NCBI RefSeq assembly: GCF_003001695.1
Contig: NZ_PVYX01000001.1
Coordinates: 1,426,001 to 1,490,000, forward strand
Length of the DNA stretch: 64,000 nucleotides
Reading direction: 5' to 3'
From: Flagellimonas meridianipacifica
GTDB lineage: Bacteria; Bacteroidota; Bacteroidia; Flavobacteriales; Flavobacteriaceae
Shown one piece after another: positions 53,088 to 60,536 of the stretch (position 1 is its first letter; the number at the start of each line of letters is the position of its first letter). Under the pieces are notes generated by a model that searched no databases, was not told where the DNA came from, and worked only from the letters and a program-made list of their open reading frames with translations. The translations under genes were made by a program, and so were the position numbers.

Positions 53088-55436
53088 TTAAGCTGTTTCT
53101 AAATCTTTATCAGTCGCTTCGGGTATTTCTATTCGTATACAAGTGGAAAATCCTTTTGGCGAATCAACGACTTCAATATTTCCGCCGTAAGCATCGATAA
53201 TATCCTTTACAATTTTTAATCCTAAGCCAGTGCCAAGTAGTTCCTCATCCTCATCTGTAAAGTGCCCAGATGAATTGGAAGTTGTGAAAAAAGGCTCAAA
53301 AATTTTATCCTGGTTGTCCTCGGGTATTCCATCTCCATTATCACTAAATTCTAGGTATATCATATGATCATCACTACCTATCTCTATAAAAATTTCTCCG
53401 TTATTTATTTCGGCTCTTTTTATTGCCTTCAAGGAGTTTGTGTACAGATTATATAGAATAGTAGCCCATTCTGAAGAGTGCATAGGTATTGTGTACAGGT
53501 CACTTCCTTTAATTTTCAAAGGATGTATTTGGGTTTTGTTTTTATGATTGTCTAGTGAAATTGTCTTAAAGAACTGGGTAACCAAAACAGGAATTTCTTG
53601 TGGCACTAATTCCCTAGTAACATTTTCGGATACGGTCTTATCGAAATAGGAGGTGTACGTCGTTAATATTTCGACATTTTTCCTTAGACGTTCTATCTTG
53701 CTTTGATAACTTTTGTCATCTGGAAACTTTTTGGAAAGAAATTTTACTGAAGCATTGATGGATGCTAAATACTGTCTTACTTCGTGAGTATATATCCCTA
53801 TAGATAATCCTAGACTCGCCAAAACCCTCAAAATACTTATCTCTTTGAGTTGAAATTGATTTTCTTGCTCTTGTTGCAGAATAACCTCATCAATTGTTTC
53901 AACTACTTGCTTCAACTTGTTTGACTTCTTGTCTAACTCTTCGGCAATATCGGATTTGGTTTTTCCGCTGTAATTTTCAATTTTGGTGTTTTCTGATTCC
54001 TTCTTTAAATCATCCTTAATAATTTTTAATCTTTCGACAGGTCTTTCGTATTTTCTTTCCCAGTTTTTTTGGTTAGTTGTTACTTTAACTTCTCTCTCAT
54101 TAGCTATTCTAACTATACCTGTTGTTAGCGCTCTATACAGAAAGTCCCTCAGTTCTTGGAAGCTTTCGGTCTCTAAAAGTCCCTCGCGACTTGAGGTTTC
54201 TTCAAACTCGACACCATCTCTGTCAATTACCTCTACAAAACCAAAAAAATTAGAATTACTATGCACAGGAAGGAAGGTTCTTTTCTTTACAGATTCATCT
54301 AATTCTAGCCAGTCATCACCGAATTCACCGTATGGCAAAACTCTAAATCCGTTCCTGTAAAGTCTTATTCCACCTGAATGCTGAGCCAAATCGACAATTT
54401 TTTTTCTTTGTTGTGAGGGAATGAATTCAGGCAGATATAAAAAATAGTGTGCTTTGAAATGAACGTTCTTTAAATTGGCATATTTAGATTTGGGGAAGTC
54501 CTTTTTAGCACCCAATTCTACAAGTTCGGAAATGCCTAATTTTTTGCTCTCAATTGAAACGAAGCTACTGCCTTCTTTGTCCACATATCCTTCGAAAACT
54601 GCGGCTGCATAATCCAAAATCATTGATTGTTCATCGGCTATGGTAACAACTTTGTTTTCCTGCTTCTTAAACATTTCGGCTTTAAAGCCAGGGTCTTGAC
54701 TAGTTTTATTTCTTTCTTCTTCCTGAAGAACCCTAATTTTGGATAACGGGAAAGGCTGGATGAGACCTGATACATATCGGTAGATTCTTTCGATACTTGC
54801 TTTTGTCCATTTATCCCTAAGCCCTATAAGTCTAAGACTCGTACCATTAATATCCTCCGAGGGGGTTTCTTCTATTTTATTGGTGATATAAAGCAGATTT
54901 TTGTCACCCTTGTATTTTGACCAATCGATTTCCAGCCTATGGGCAATGTTATCTCCTTCCTTTTTTGTGAGAATTACGAGTTCCTTTGCTAATCGTTGAA
55001 CTGCAAAGCGTCCAATGCCTTTTCTACCTGCTCTGTGCCTTTTAAATTTAGGTGATAATGGATTGTGAATCTTATCGGTTGAGGAAATCTTCATAAAACC
55101 ATTTATCAATTCTTCTCTAGACATACCAACCCCATCATCCTCAATAATAAGTGTCCCGCCCTCCTCATCCGAATTGTCAAAGATTAATCGCACAACCGTT
55201 GCATCAGCATCGTACGCATTTTTAACCAGTTCGGAAACGGCAGTTTCCTTTTTGCCAACTAACTCAGTCCCCAGTCTGTTAATAATTCCTGCATCTACTG
55301 AGAATCGAACATTATCCACATCAAGATTGGCTATTTGCTGAGATAATGATAGTATCACGTTATTATCAGGTTTAGTTTTTTCAAGCTCTAGACTTAACCT
55401 ATTTTTAAGTTCTTGTATGTCTGGTTTCTTCTCCAT
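53088..55436 (-). CDS. dual GHKL ATPase: Hsp90/MORC-like module plus histidine kinase
   Basis: 782 residues, cytosolic. Module 1 (about 45-450): Hsp90/MutL/MORC-like ATPase with ELVKNAYDADAT (E69, N73), EDDGVGMS (99-106) and GRKGIGRF (137-144), followed by a transducer-like region with RNGFRVLPYGEFGDDWLELD. Then a coiled coil (about 480-540). Module 2: dimerisation/phosphotransfer-like helix with candidate His551 in THEVRQYL, then a histidine-kinase ATPase with LYNLYTNSLKAI (N box), DNGDGIP, FEPFFTTS and GTGLGLKIV (735-743). Such tandem GHKL proteins are unusual. Heads the receiver-methylase-HNH genes and follows abiEii by 14 bp. Confidence 0.88.
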   Translation of the reverse strand: MEKKPDIQELKNRLSLELEKTKPDNNVILSLSQQIANLDVDNVRFSVDAGIINRLGTELVGKKETAVSELVKNAYDADATVVRLIFDNSDEEGGTLIIEDDGVGMSREELINGFMKISSTDKIHNPLSPKFKRHRAGRKGIGRFAVQRLAKELVILTKKEGDNIAHRLEIDWSKYKGDKNLLYITNKIEETPSEDINGTSLRLIGLRDKWTKASIERIYRYVSGLIQPFPLSKIRVLQEEERNKTSQDPGFKAEMFKKQENKVVTIADEQSMILDYAAAVFEGYVDKEGSSFVSIESKKLGISELVELGAKKDFPKSKYANLKNVHFKAHYFLYLPEFIPSQQRKKIVDLAQHSGGIRLYRNGFRVLPYGEFGDDWLELDESVKKRTFLPVHSNSNFFGFVEVIDRDGVEFEETSSREGLLETESFQELRDFLYRALTTGIVRIANEREVKVTTNQKNWERKYERPVERLKIIKDDLKKESENTKIENYSGKTKSDIAEELDKKSNKLKQVVETIDEVILQQEQENQFQLKEISILRVLASLGLSIGIYTHEVRQYLASINASVKFLSKKFPDDKSYQSKIERLRKNVEILTTYTSYFDKTVSENVTRELVPQEIPVLVTQFFKTISLDNHKNKTQIHPLKIKGSDLYTIPMHSSEWATILYNLYTNSLKAIKRAEINNGEIFIEIGSDDHMIYLEFSDNGDGIPEDNQDKIFEPFFTTSNSSGHFTDEDEELLGTGLGLKIVKDIIDAYGGNIEVVDSPKGFSTCIRIEIPEATDKDLETA

Positions 55437-55450
55437 ATTGGTTTGATATT

Positions 55451-56815
55451 CTATCGAGCATCTATTTTATATTTTACCCTTGTTCTCAGATTAGATAAGG
55501 GCTCCAATACTTTCCGTTTATTCATCACCGAGGTCTGAAAATCAAGACCAACATATTCGTATTCCTGCATAAAAGCTATGTTCTCATCAATCACTTTGAG
55601 CATGAGTGATAGCTCATTTCGATTGTATCCTACAAACGGGCAGTTCTCCTTGATTTTTGATTGCACTTTTATAATAGGGTCACTAGTCGAAAAATTACCC
55701 TCTCTGCTCCTGTAATATGAATAGGCTGTGTTAAATGTTGCCGTATCAGTTTGGCTCAATACGAGTTCTTGTTGTTGATAAAGTACTATCACTTTATACC
55801 AATAGAAAAACGCTTCAGGATTGCTCTTCTTTAACTTATTCAACCTGTTATAAGGTGCGAGTTCTATAAGCCAATCTTTTATATCCATTGGGTCATTATA
55901 TCTCTCAATGGATTGCCCTTCCCTTTTAAGAATTTCGGATAGATAAGCAACTTTAGCAGCTGCTATTATCGCTTCATCAATATTGAACCTAATCAAAGTA
56001 AAATTGGTAAAGTTGGTGATGCCTGTTTGCAAATGATTGAACGCTTCTGATTTGTCTCGGGTAGATAGCGTGAAGCAGTTTTGCTGGGTGTCTTCCAAGA
56101 CTTCAATTGGTTCGATATCCAATTTTCTAAACCCTATTTCCTCGGCAACGACTTGCAAATAGCTCTTTCTTACCAGTGGTAGGTCTTTTAGATTGTCCAT
56201 CAAAAAGGCGACATCAAACAGCTGCTTGATTATCTCTACCGGTCTGTTCTTTGTATATAGAATGCCTGTGGTCTGTGGTGCAAAGGCTGTTAGCTTATCA
56301 CCCAATATGGAATCAAATGTTGGCATATTTACGAGTATCGGTTCCCCCTGAGTTTCTATCCAGTTATGGCTGATGGGTACTTGCATCAGTTCTGGATATG
56401 GGTTTGGTGCAAACAATAGGTCGAGAAGGATGGGCTCATTTTTTCCATCGATAGCACTATCATAGTACATTTTGTAATGCCCAATGGGTGCATCTGGGGT
56501 GTGTTTCCTGTCATTGTCGTCTTCCCAATGGGTAAAGATTTCTTCTTTGGATATTTTATCTAAAATGGCTTCGATGCCCTTCTGGTTTTCTTCTGTAATG
56601 ATGTCAATGTCTATGGAAAATCTTTTCGGCTCTTCCGTAGCAAGCAATAGTGCCGTACCACCTTTAAAGATGAAATCCAGTTTATTGACTTTAAGTTGTT
56701 CTAAAAATGTCAGGGCATAGACTACCTTTTCTATGAGCTTGGGGTCATATTTTCTTCCAAGCCGGCTTCTGAGTTCAAAAATCCAATCGGGATGGTATGT
56801 AGTTGACTTAATCAT
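55451..56815 (-). CDS. AbiEii/AbiGii-type nucleotidyltransferase toxin
   Basis: 454 residues. Nucleotidyltransferase (DUF1814) core: FKGGTALLLA at 50-59 and the metal-binding D-x-D in SIDIDI (D69, D71), followed by a helical C-terminus. AbiEii proteins are toxins in type IV toxin-antitoxin/abortive-infection pairs; related MenT enzymes add nucleotides to tRNA. Longer than the usual 300 residues because of an extra C-terminal helical region (after about 300). Preceded by an operator copy and paired with the AbiEi-like gene 21 bp upstream. Confidence 0.88.
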   Translation of the reverse strand: MIKSTTYHPDWIFELRSRLGRKYDPKLIEKVVYALTFLEQLKVNKLDFIFKGGTALLLATEEPKRFSIDIDIITEENQKGIEAILDKISKEEIFTHWEDDNDRKHTPDAPIGHYKMYYDSAIDGKNEPILLDLLFAPNPYPELMQVPISHNWIETQGEPILVNMPTFDSILGDKLTAFAPQTTGILYTKNRPVEIIKQLFDVAFLMDNLKDLPLVRKSYLQVVAEEIGFRKLDIEPIEVLEDTQQNCFTLSTRDKSEAFNHLQTGITNFTNFTLIRFNIDEAIIAAAKVAYLSEILKREGQSIERYNDPMDIKDWLIELAPYNRLNKLKKSNPEAFFYWYKVIVLYQQQELVLSQTDTATFNTAYSYYRSREGNFSTSDPIIKVQSKIKENCPFVGYNRNELSLMLKVIDENIAFMQEYEYVGLDFQTSVMNKRKVLEPLSNLRTRVKYKIDAR

Positions 56816-56825
56816 ATATTAAAGA

Positions 56826-56851
56826 TTGGCAAAAATTTATTTTTTTGCCAA
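56826..56851. promoter_or_regulatory. operator copy 2, at the abiEi-abiEii junction
   Basis: TTGGCAAAAA (56826-56835) and TTTTTGCCAA (56842-56851). It covers the last codons of the antitoxin gene and lies 10 bp before the AbiEii start. Flanks (TTTTGCCAAAGTT) match operator 1 at 57579-57614. Confidence 0.65.
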
Positions 56852-57565
56852 AGTTAAATCTGTTAGCTTTTCAACTTCCTGTTCTCTATTTCTTCGATAC
56901 GCATAGCGCTTCATTTTGTTTTTATTCACCTCGTACTTATCAAAAGCATTTTCGTAAATAAACCTTAATTCACCCTGTTGTGCAGCATACAATTCGGTAT
57001 CAATGGTCATGTCCACCAGAAGCTTTTCAAGAGTTGGTGTTTTCACTTTGTTCGCTTTTTTTAAAGGTGATTCTGAAACCAGTTGCTTTACAATCAACGC
57101 TTCCGAACTATTGGAAATGTATAGCTGAAAAGTCTCAGCATCGGGCTCAAGGAACACTGGTTTTCCTTCACCATTAAGAGCGTGAAATACCGATTCAGCA
57201 ACCTCTTTCTCTACTTCCAATACGGTGTAATATTTAAAAGGCTGATGCCGCATAAATTCGTTCAACCACTTTGTATTCCAAACGCAGAGTTCAGCAAACG
57301 GGAACTCTTTTTTTACTCTATTGAATAGCCGTTTGAGCTTGATGTCCACATTGGGTTGGTATCCTTCCTTGCCTTTTATACTGTAAAATCCCCTGGATGG
57401 GTTTTTTATTACACCTTCTTTTTTAAGCTGGGACAGATATACATTTATAGAGCTTTTCTTAAGCTTTGGAAACTCACCATATATATATTCCAAGAGCGTT
57501 TCTTTGGAAACAGTCTGTCCTATATCTAAAAATGATTTTATTTTATTGGTAAATTCGGTGTTCAA
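56837..57565 (-). CDS. AbiEi-like antitoxin/repressor with winged-helix N-terminus
   Basis: 242 residues. N-terminal winged helix (TVSKETLLEYIYGEFPKLKKSSINVYLSQLKKEGVI in pieces, residues 18-54), then a domain with FAELCVWNTKWLNEFMRHQPFKYYTVLEVEKE and a central ISNSSEALIVKQLVSESP segment as in AbiEi/DUF6577-type proteins; the basic C-terminus ends YAYRRNREQEVEKLTDLTLAKK (in pieces). AbiEi antitoxins repress their own operon by binding inverted repeats, and one lies 13 bp upstream. Starts at TTG 57565; no ATG is available before the HTH. Confidence 0.78.
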   Translation of the reverse strand: MNTEFTNKIKSFLDIGQTVSKETLLEYIYGEFPKLKKSSINVYLSQLKKEGVIKNPSRGFYSIKGKEGYQPNVDIKLKRLFNRVKKEFPFAELCVWNTKWLNEFMRHQPFKYYTVLEVEKEVAESVFHALNGEGKPVFLEPDAETFQLYISNSSEALIVKQLVSESPLKKANKVKTPTLEKLLVDMTIDTELYAAQQGELRFIYENAFDKYEVNKNKMKRYAYRRNREQEVEKLTDLTLAKK

Positions 57566-57578
57566 CCCAATAATTTTT

Positions 57579-57614
57579 AAACTTTGGCAAAATACAATTT
57601 TTTTGCCAAAGTTT
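57579..57614. promoter_or_regulatory. operator copy 1, upstream of the AbiE/defence operon
   Basis: Perfect 14-bp arms AAACTTTGGCAAAA (57579-57592) and TTTTGCCAAAGTTT (57601-57614) with an 8-bp spacer, 13 bp before the antitoxin start. Expected target of the AbiEi-like protein. Confidence 0.8.
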
Positions 57615-57631
57615 AATTTTTGAAGACCACA

Positions 57632-58294
57632 TTATTTCCTCTTATCCCCAGCCTCTTTATCAAAAGCCACCAGATTAAACAGCTCGCGCATCCGGCTACG
57701 AACACGGTTACCATAGCGTTCTTCCAATTCCTCAGCATTAAGGTTGGTGGTGGCATGGGTCTTTATTTTTCGTTTGGTGCTTAGGTATAGTTCATATCGT
57801 GAGAGTAACACTTCGCCCATCACGTTCAGATCCTTGCCATAGAAACGACCGGCAGGTTCAACGCCCAAATCGTCAAAGCAATAGAATTTAGTGTTTCCAT
57901 ATTCTTCAACGGTTTTGAAGCCCAAGTGGTTAAAACTAAAGGTAACATTCCGACAGGGAATCATCTCGTACGGGCGTTGCAGTGGAACGATATGGCGCAG
58001 CAGTTTCATTAAACTGGTCTTGCCACATCCTACTGGTCCTGAAAGCAAGATGCCTTTATCTATATCGATTTCATACTTTTCGCAATTGGCCTTATCACGG
58101 ATGAAATAAGAACAGAGCTTCAAGAGAATCTCCTTATCCTCGTGATAAATCCTAAACTTTTTGCCAAACAACAGCTTGCCTTTGGCATTCAGATAAATCA
58201 AGATTTTAGGGAAATCGTAAACAACATTTTTTCCATCAAACTTGCCCAGCGAGTATTCCACGCCACCTTCCGTGATTTTAGAGGGGTTGTCCAT
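57632..58294 (-). CDS. DnaC/IstB-like ATPase of the element
   Basis: 220 residues from ATG 58294. AAA+ ATPase: Walker A GPVGCGKTS (near residue 75), Walker B KFYCFDDLGVEP (near 130), sensor-1 TKRKIKTHATTNLNAEELEERYGNRVRSRM (in pieces) with the R-S-R-M arginine finger. Resembles helicase loaders DnaC/DnaI and IstB. It overlaps the upstream DnaD-like gene by 17 bp, so a primosome-like pair for element replication is inferred. Confidence 0.82.
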   Translation of the reverse strand: MDNPSKITEGGVEYSLGKFDGKNVVYDFPKILIYLNAKGKLLFGKKFRIYHEDKEILLKLCSYFIRDKANCEKYEIDIDKGILLSGPVGCGKTSLMKLLRHIVPLQRPYEMIPCRNVTFSFNHLGFKTVEEYGNTKFYCFDDLGVEPAGRFYGKDLNVMGEVLLSRYELYLSTKRKIKTHATTNLNAEELEERYGNRVRSRMRELFNLVAFDKEAGDKRK

Positions 58295-59030
58295 AGTCTT
58301 TGTTTTTAGTGGTTCGCAAGTTGTCCTTGATTTGGGATGCTTCTTTTTGGTTTGGCTTGTTTTCCAATTCAAAAAGTTCGGTTCTATCCATCCAATTGAT
58401 GGCCACAGCTCGCCAATCACGAATCGGTTCACCATCGCCTGTTTGCCATTCTCTGTCAGCGTAATGCGTATAAAACTTTTCAGCTTCAGCTATTTCAAAA
58501 CTCTTTTCTTCAAAAAAGTCAATGACGGTCTGACAGTCTTTTGGCTGTTTTATAAAGTTTTCCTGTTTGGTATTGTTTGTATTAGATACCAATGCTTGTC
58601 CATTGGTGGGACGGTGCGGGTACACAGCCTGTCTGTTTGCGGGATGGTGGTGTCCCTCAAGTGGTACACCTCTGGGATAGTACTGTTCTGCAAGTTGTTC
58701 CAATATGGGATTGTACTGTCCCGTTACCGGTTCATCACTTGTACCAATAATGGTCATTTTGATTTTGCTGCCCTTATATGGATTGTTGGATGGAAAGTAA
58801 GATAGGTAAAGCCAAGCATCTAAATCAACAATGCATCTGTGGTACGTGGACTTTGACCCAATCTTTGCCACGCGCATCAGTTCCCTGCGATTCACATAAA
58901 ATTCATCGGCAAAACGGCAACTATTCCATTCCTGGAACAGCGCCATATACAGACTGATATGGGTAGGATTTAGGCGGTCATCAAAATAGAACTTTTCAAA
59001 AGCCGCATTGAGTAGCTTTATGTAGTTCAT
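58278..59030 (-). CDS. winged-helix / DnaD-like replication protein of the element
   Basis: 250 residues. N-terminal helical/winged domain (FYFDDRLNPTHISLYMALFQEWNSCRF, VNRRELMRVAKIGSKSTYHRCIVDLDAWLYL in pieces; residues 14-80) as in replication initiators and DnaD; a low-complexity middle with HHHPANRQAVYPHRPTNGQ; a C-terminal DnaD-tail-like segment KFYTHYADREWQTGDGEPIRDWRAVAINWM (in pieces). Coupled to the DnaC-like gene downstream and 3 bp after the HTH gene. Role in element replication is inferred. Confidence 0.65.
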   Translation of the reverse strand: MNYIKLLNAAFEKFYFDDRLNPTHISLYMALFQEWNSCRFADEFYVNRRELMRVAKIGSKSTYHRCIVDLDAWLYLSYFPSNNPYKGSKIKMTIIGTSDEPVTGQYNPILEQLAEQYYPRGVPLEGHHHPANRQAVYPHRPTNGQALVSNTNNTKQENFIKQPKDCQTVIDFFEEKSFEIAEAEKFYTHYADREWQTGDGEPIRDWRAVAINWMDRTELFELENKPNQKEASQIKDNLRTTKNKDYGQPL

Positions 59031-59033
59031 ACG

Positions 59034-59318
59034 CTAGGAATTTAATCCGTGATGCACACGGTTGGCTTCCATTACATTTTGAATTTCTTCGGCATCGTAG
59101 TAGATGATTCCACCTACTTTGGTGTAAGGCAAAGTACCATTGATACGAAGGTTTTGAAGTGTGCCCGGACTTACCTGAAGCAAATCCATTACTTCAGAAG
59201 ATTTTAGATATTTCTTCAATCTTCCTTTGGATTGTTTAGCGAGTAGATTTTTGATATCATCGAGCAATTCCATCTTGAATTCCCGAAGGTCATCGGTAGT
59301 AATAATTGATGTTGGCAT
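59034..59318 (-). CDS. excisionase-like helix-turn-helix protein
   Basis: 94 residues from ATG 59318. A coiled N-terminus (TTDDLREFKMELLDDIKNLLAK) then a MerR/Xis-type winged helix: YLKSSEVMDLLQVSPGTLQNLRINGTLPYTKVGGIIYYDAEEI (in pieces, residues about 45-88). In Bacteroidota elements such proteins control excision or operon expression. Preceded by a nested hairpin (59340-59378). Confidence 0.83.
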   Translation of the reverse strand: MPTSIITTDDLREFKMELLDDIKNLLAKQSKGRLKKYLKSSEVMDLLQVSPGTLQNLRINGTLPYTKVGGIIYYDAEEIQNVMEANRVHHGLNS

Positions 59319-59339
59319 AATAGAACGATTTAAAAGAAA

Positions 59340-59378
59340 GGGACTATCGCCTTGCATTCAAGGAATTCTGATAGCCCC
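59340..59378 (-). promoter_or_regulatory. nested hairpin in the leader of the HTH gene
   Basis: GGGACTATC (59340-59348) pairs with GATAGCCCC (59370-59378) around an inner CCTTG/CAAGG stem. It starts 21 bp upstream of ATG 59318. Could be an attenuator or a protein-binding site. Confidence 0.5.
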
Positions 59379-59582
59379 TGACCTGATTTGACTTTCGTTC
59401 TACAAAATTGAAGTGGATTAATGGGTTTTGTTCACAAGGTGCACCCAAGCTGTGTGATGTTTAACATTCATAATTATCATAATAGTTTGAATTGATTTGG
59501 TGGGTATTTGGAGGCGAAGCACTTTAAAATTTTTCATAATTTGAGCCCTCAAATAGGACACCCAACTTGGGGATACCTTGGG

Positions 59583-60452
59583 TTATTTTTCTCCCTCCTG
59601 AATCCTACTTTCCAAGGAGTTTTTTAGAACATCAATAAATTTGGTTTGGCCCGTTTTTCGAGACTTTAGCTCAAGAAAAGTTCTGTAGTAATCCCCTAGT
59701 TCGACATTGAAAATTTTTTCAAACGTGAGCGCAATTTCCTTTAGGTCCGCTGTTCCGCTATTTATTGCACCGCAACTTTGCAACGCATAGATTAGTTCTA
59801 TTAGATCGGTCTTACTACTAGTCCAGAAAAGCTTCGTATTTAGATTTGTGTAAAGGGAGGTATTGTTTTCCATATATTGGTTGTTCTCAATTTTGTCTAT
59901 TTCTTTTTTTAAATGGACGATTAACATATCATAAGCCATAATGGTGGCTACGACACTATCATGGCTGGTCGAAAATTCCTCATCGGTGAAGAAGTGATAA
60001 GAATCTATGGCTAATCTTATATCGGCCATACCACGCACGAAATACTGCTTATCAAAAGCTGTGGAATTTCTTCTGTAATAATGATAGAACTCTAGGTTGT
60101 CATTGAAAAATAGTTGCAATCGGCTAATATGTTCATTAAGGTATTTCACCTGGGATTTTCTACTTCCTCTGGGTTTCTTGCTCTCTACATTAAAAAGTTT
60201 TACATAGTATATCAGCTTACTATAGACCTGTGGTTTGATGTGTTTAAAAAATTGAATCTCTTCTTTTTCATCAATAAAACCTTTTTGCAAAATCTCGTTT
60301 CTTAAATCATGCAATGCTTGTTTTACAACTCGAATAGCATTCTCGGAAATCAACAATTCATCTTTGTTGTCTACTTCCAAATGCTCAAGTTGTTTTTCAA
60401 GCTCATTCAATATGTTTTCAAACCTTTGCAAAACCAATCCATTGATGTACAT
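59583..60452 (-). CDS. rteC: RteC-family excision/transfer regulator
   Basis: 289 residues. The RteC domain is clear: an N-terminal helical part (LQRFENILNELEKQLEHLEVDN), HIKPQVYSKLIYYVKLFNVE, FYHYYRRNSTAFDKQYFVRG and a C-terminal LFWTSSKTDLIELIYALQSCGAINSGTADLKEIALTFEKIFNVELGDYYRTFLELKSRKTGQTKFID segment (in pieces). In CTnDOT, RteC activates the excision operon under RteA/RteB control; no rteA/rteB is in this window. Last element gene before the chromosomal junction. Confidence 0.9.
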   Translation of the reverse strand: MYINGLVLQRFENILNELEKQLEHLEVDNKDELLISENAIRVVKQALHDLRNEILQKGFIDEKEEIQFFKHIKPQVYSKLIYYVKLFNVESKKPRGSRKSQVKYLNEHISRLQLFFNDNLEFYHYYRRNSTAFDKQYFVRGMADIRLAIDSYHFFTDEEFSTSHDSVVATIMAYDMLIVHLKKEIDKIENNQYMENNTSLYTNLNTKLFWTSSKTDLIELIYALQSCGAINSGTADLKEIALTFEKIFNVELGDYYRTFLELKSRKTGQTKFIDVLKNSLESRIQEGEK

Positions 60453-60536
60453 TAATTTCAGGAATTTATCGGTCTATGGCTTGTTGTATTGGTTCTTGAA
60501 CTTAACTGAAAAGTTCATTTAAATCATCTTCAGTAA

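Larger units (their letters stand above)
30875..60500. mobile_element. integrated CTnDOT-like conjugative element (limits approximate)
   Basis: Between the tRNA-Leu and the chromosomal DUF5916 gene lie genes that belong together only in Bacteroidota conjugative transposons: ssb, DUF6876, BfmA/BtgA, DUF5712 relaxase, coupling protein, traE-F-G-I-J-K-M-N, amidase, an excisionase-like HTH protein and RteC. The left limit is set at the tRNA 3' end, a usual integration target. The right limit lies between the rteC start (60452) and 60536. No clear direct repeat joining the two ends could be found by eye and no integrase gene was recognised. The payload is the AraC/phosphodiesterase pair and the defence operon 48313-57565. 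Confidence 0.75.

Noticed and set aside
57579-57614. Inverted repeat before the AbiEi gene as a terminator of the DnaC-like gene
   Set aside because: Low GC, 8-bp spacer and a matching copy before AbiEii favour an operator, though some termination cannot be excluded.
58295-58435. Longer frame of the DnaC-like ATPase
   Set aside because: The extension is read across the upstream gene; ATG 58294 gives a compact 17-bp overlap and the normal family length.
60453-60536. Right-end attachment repeat of the tRNA-Leu
   Set aside because: Only a 7-base match (GGTTCTT) to the tRNA variable arm is visible, too short to call.
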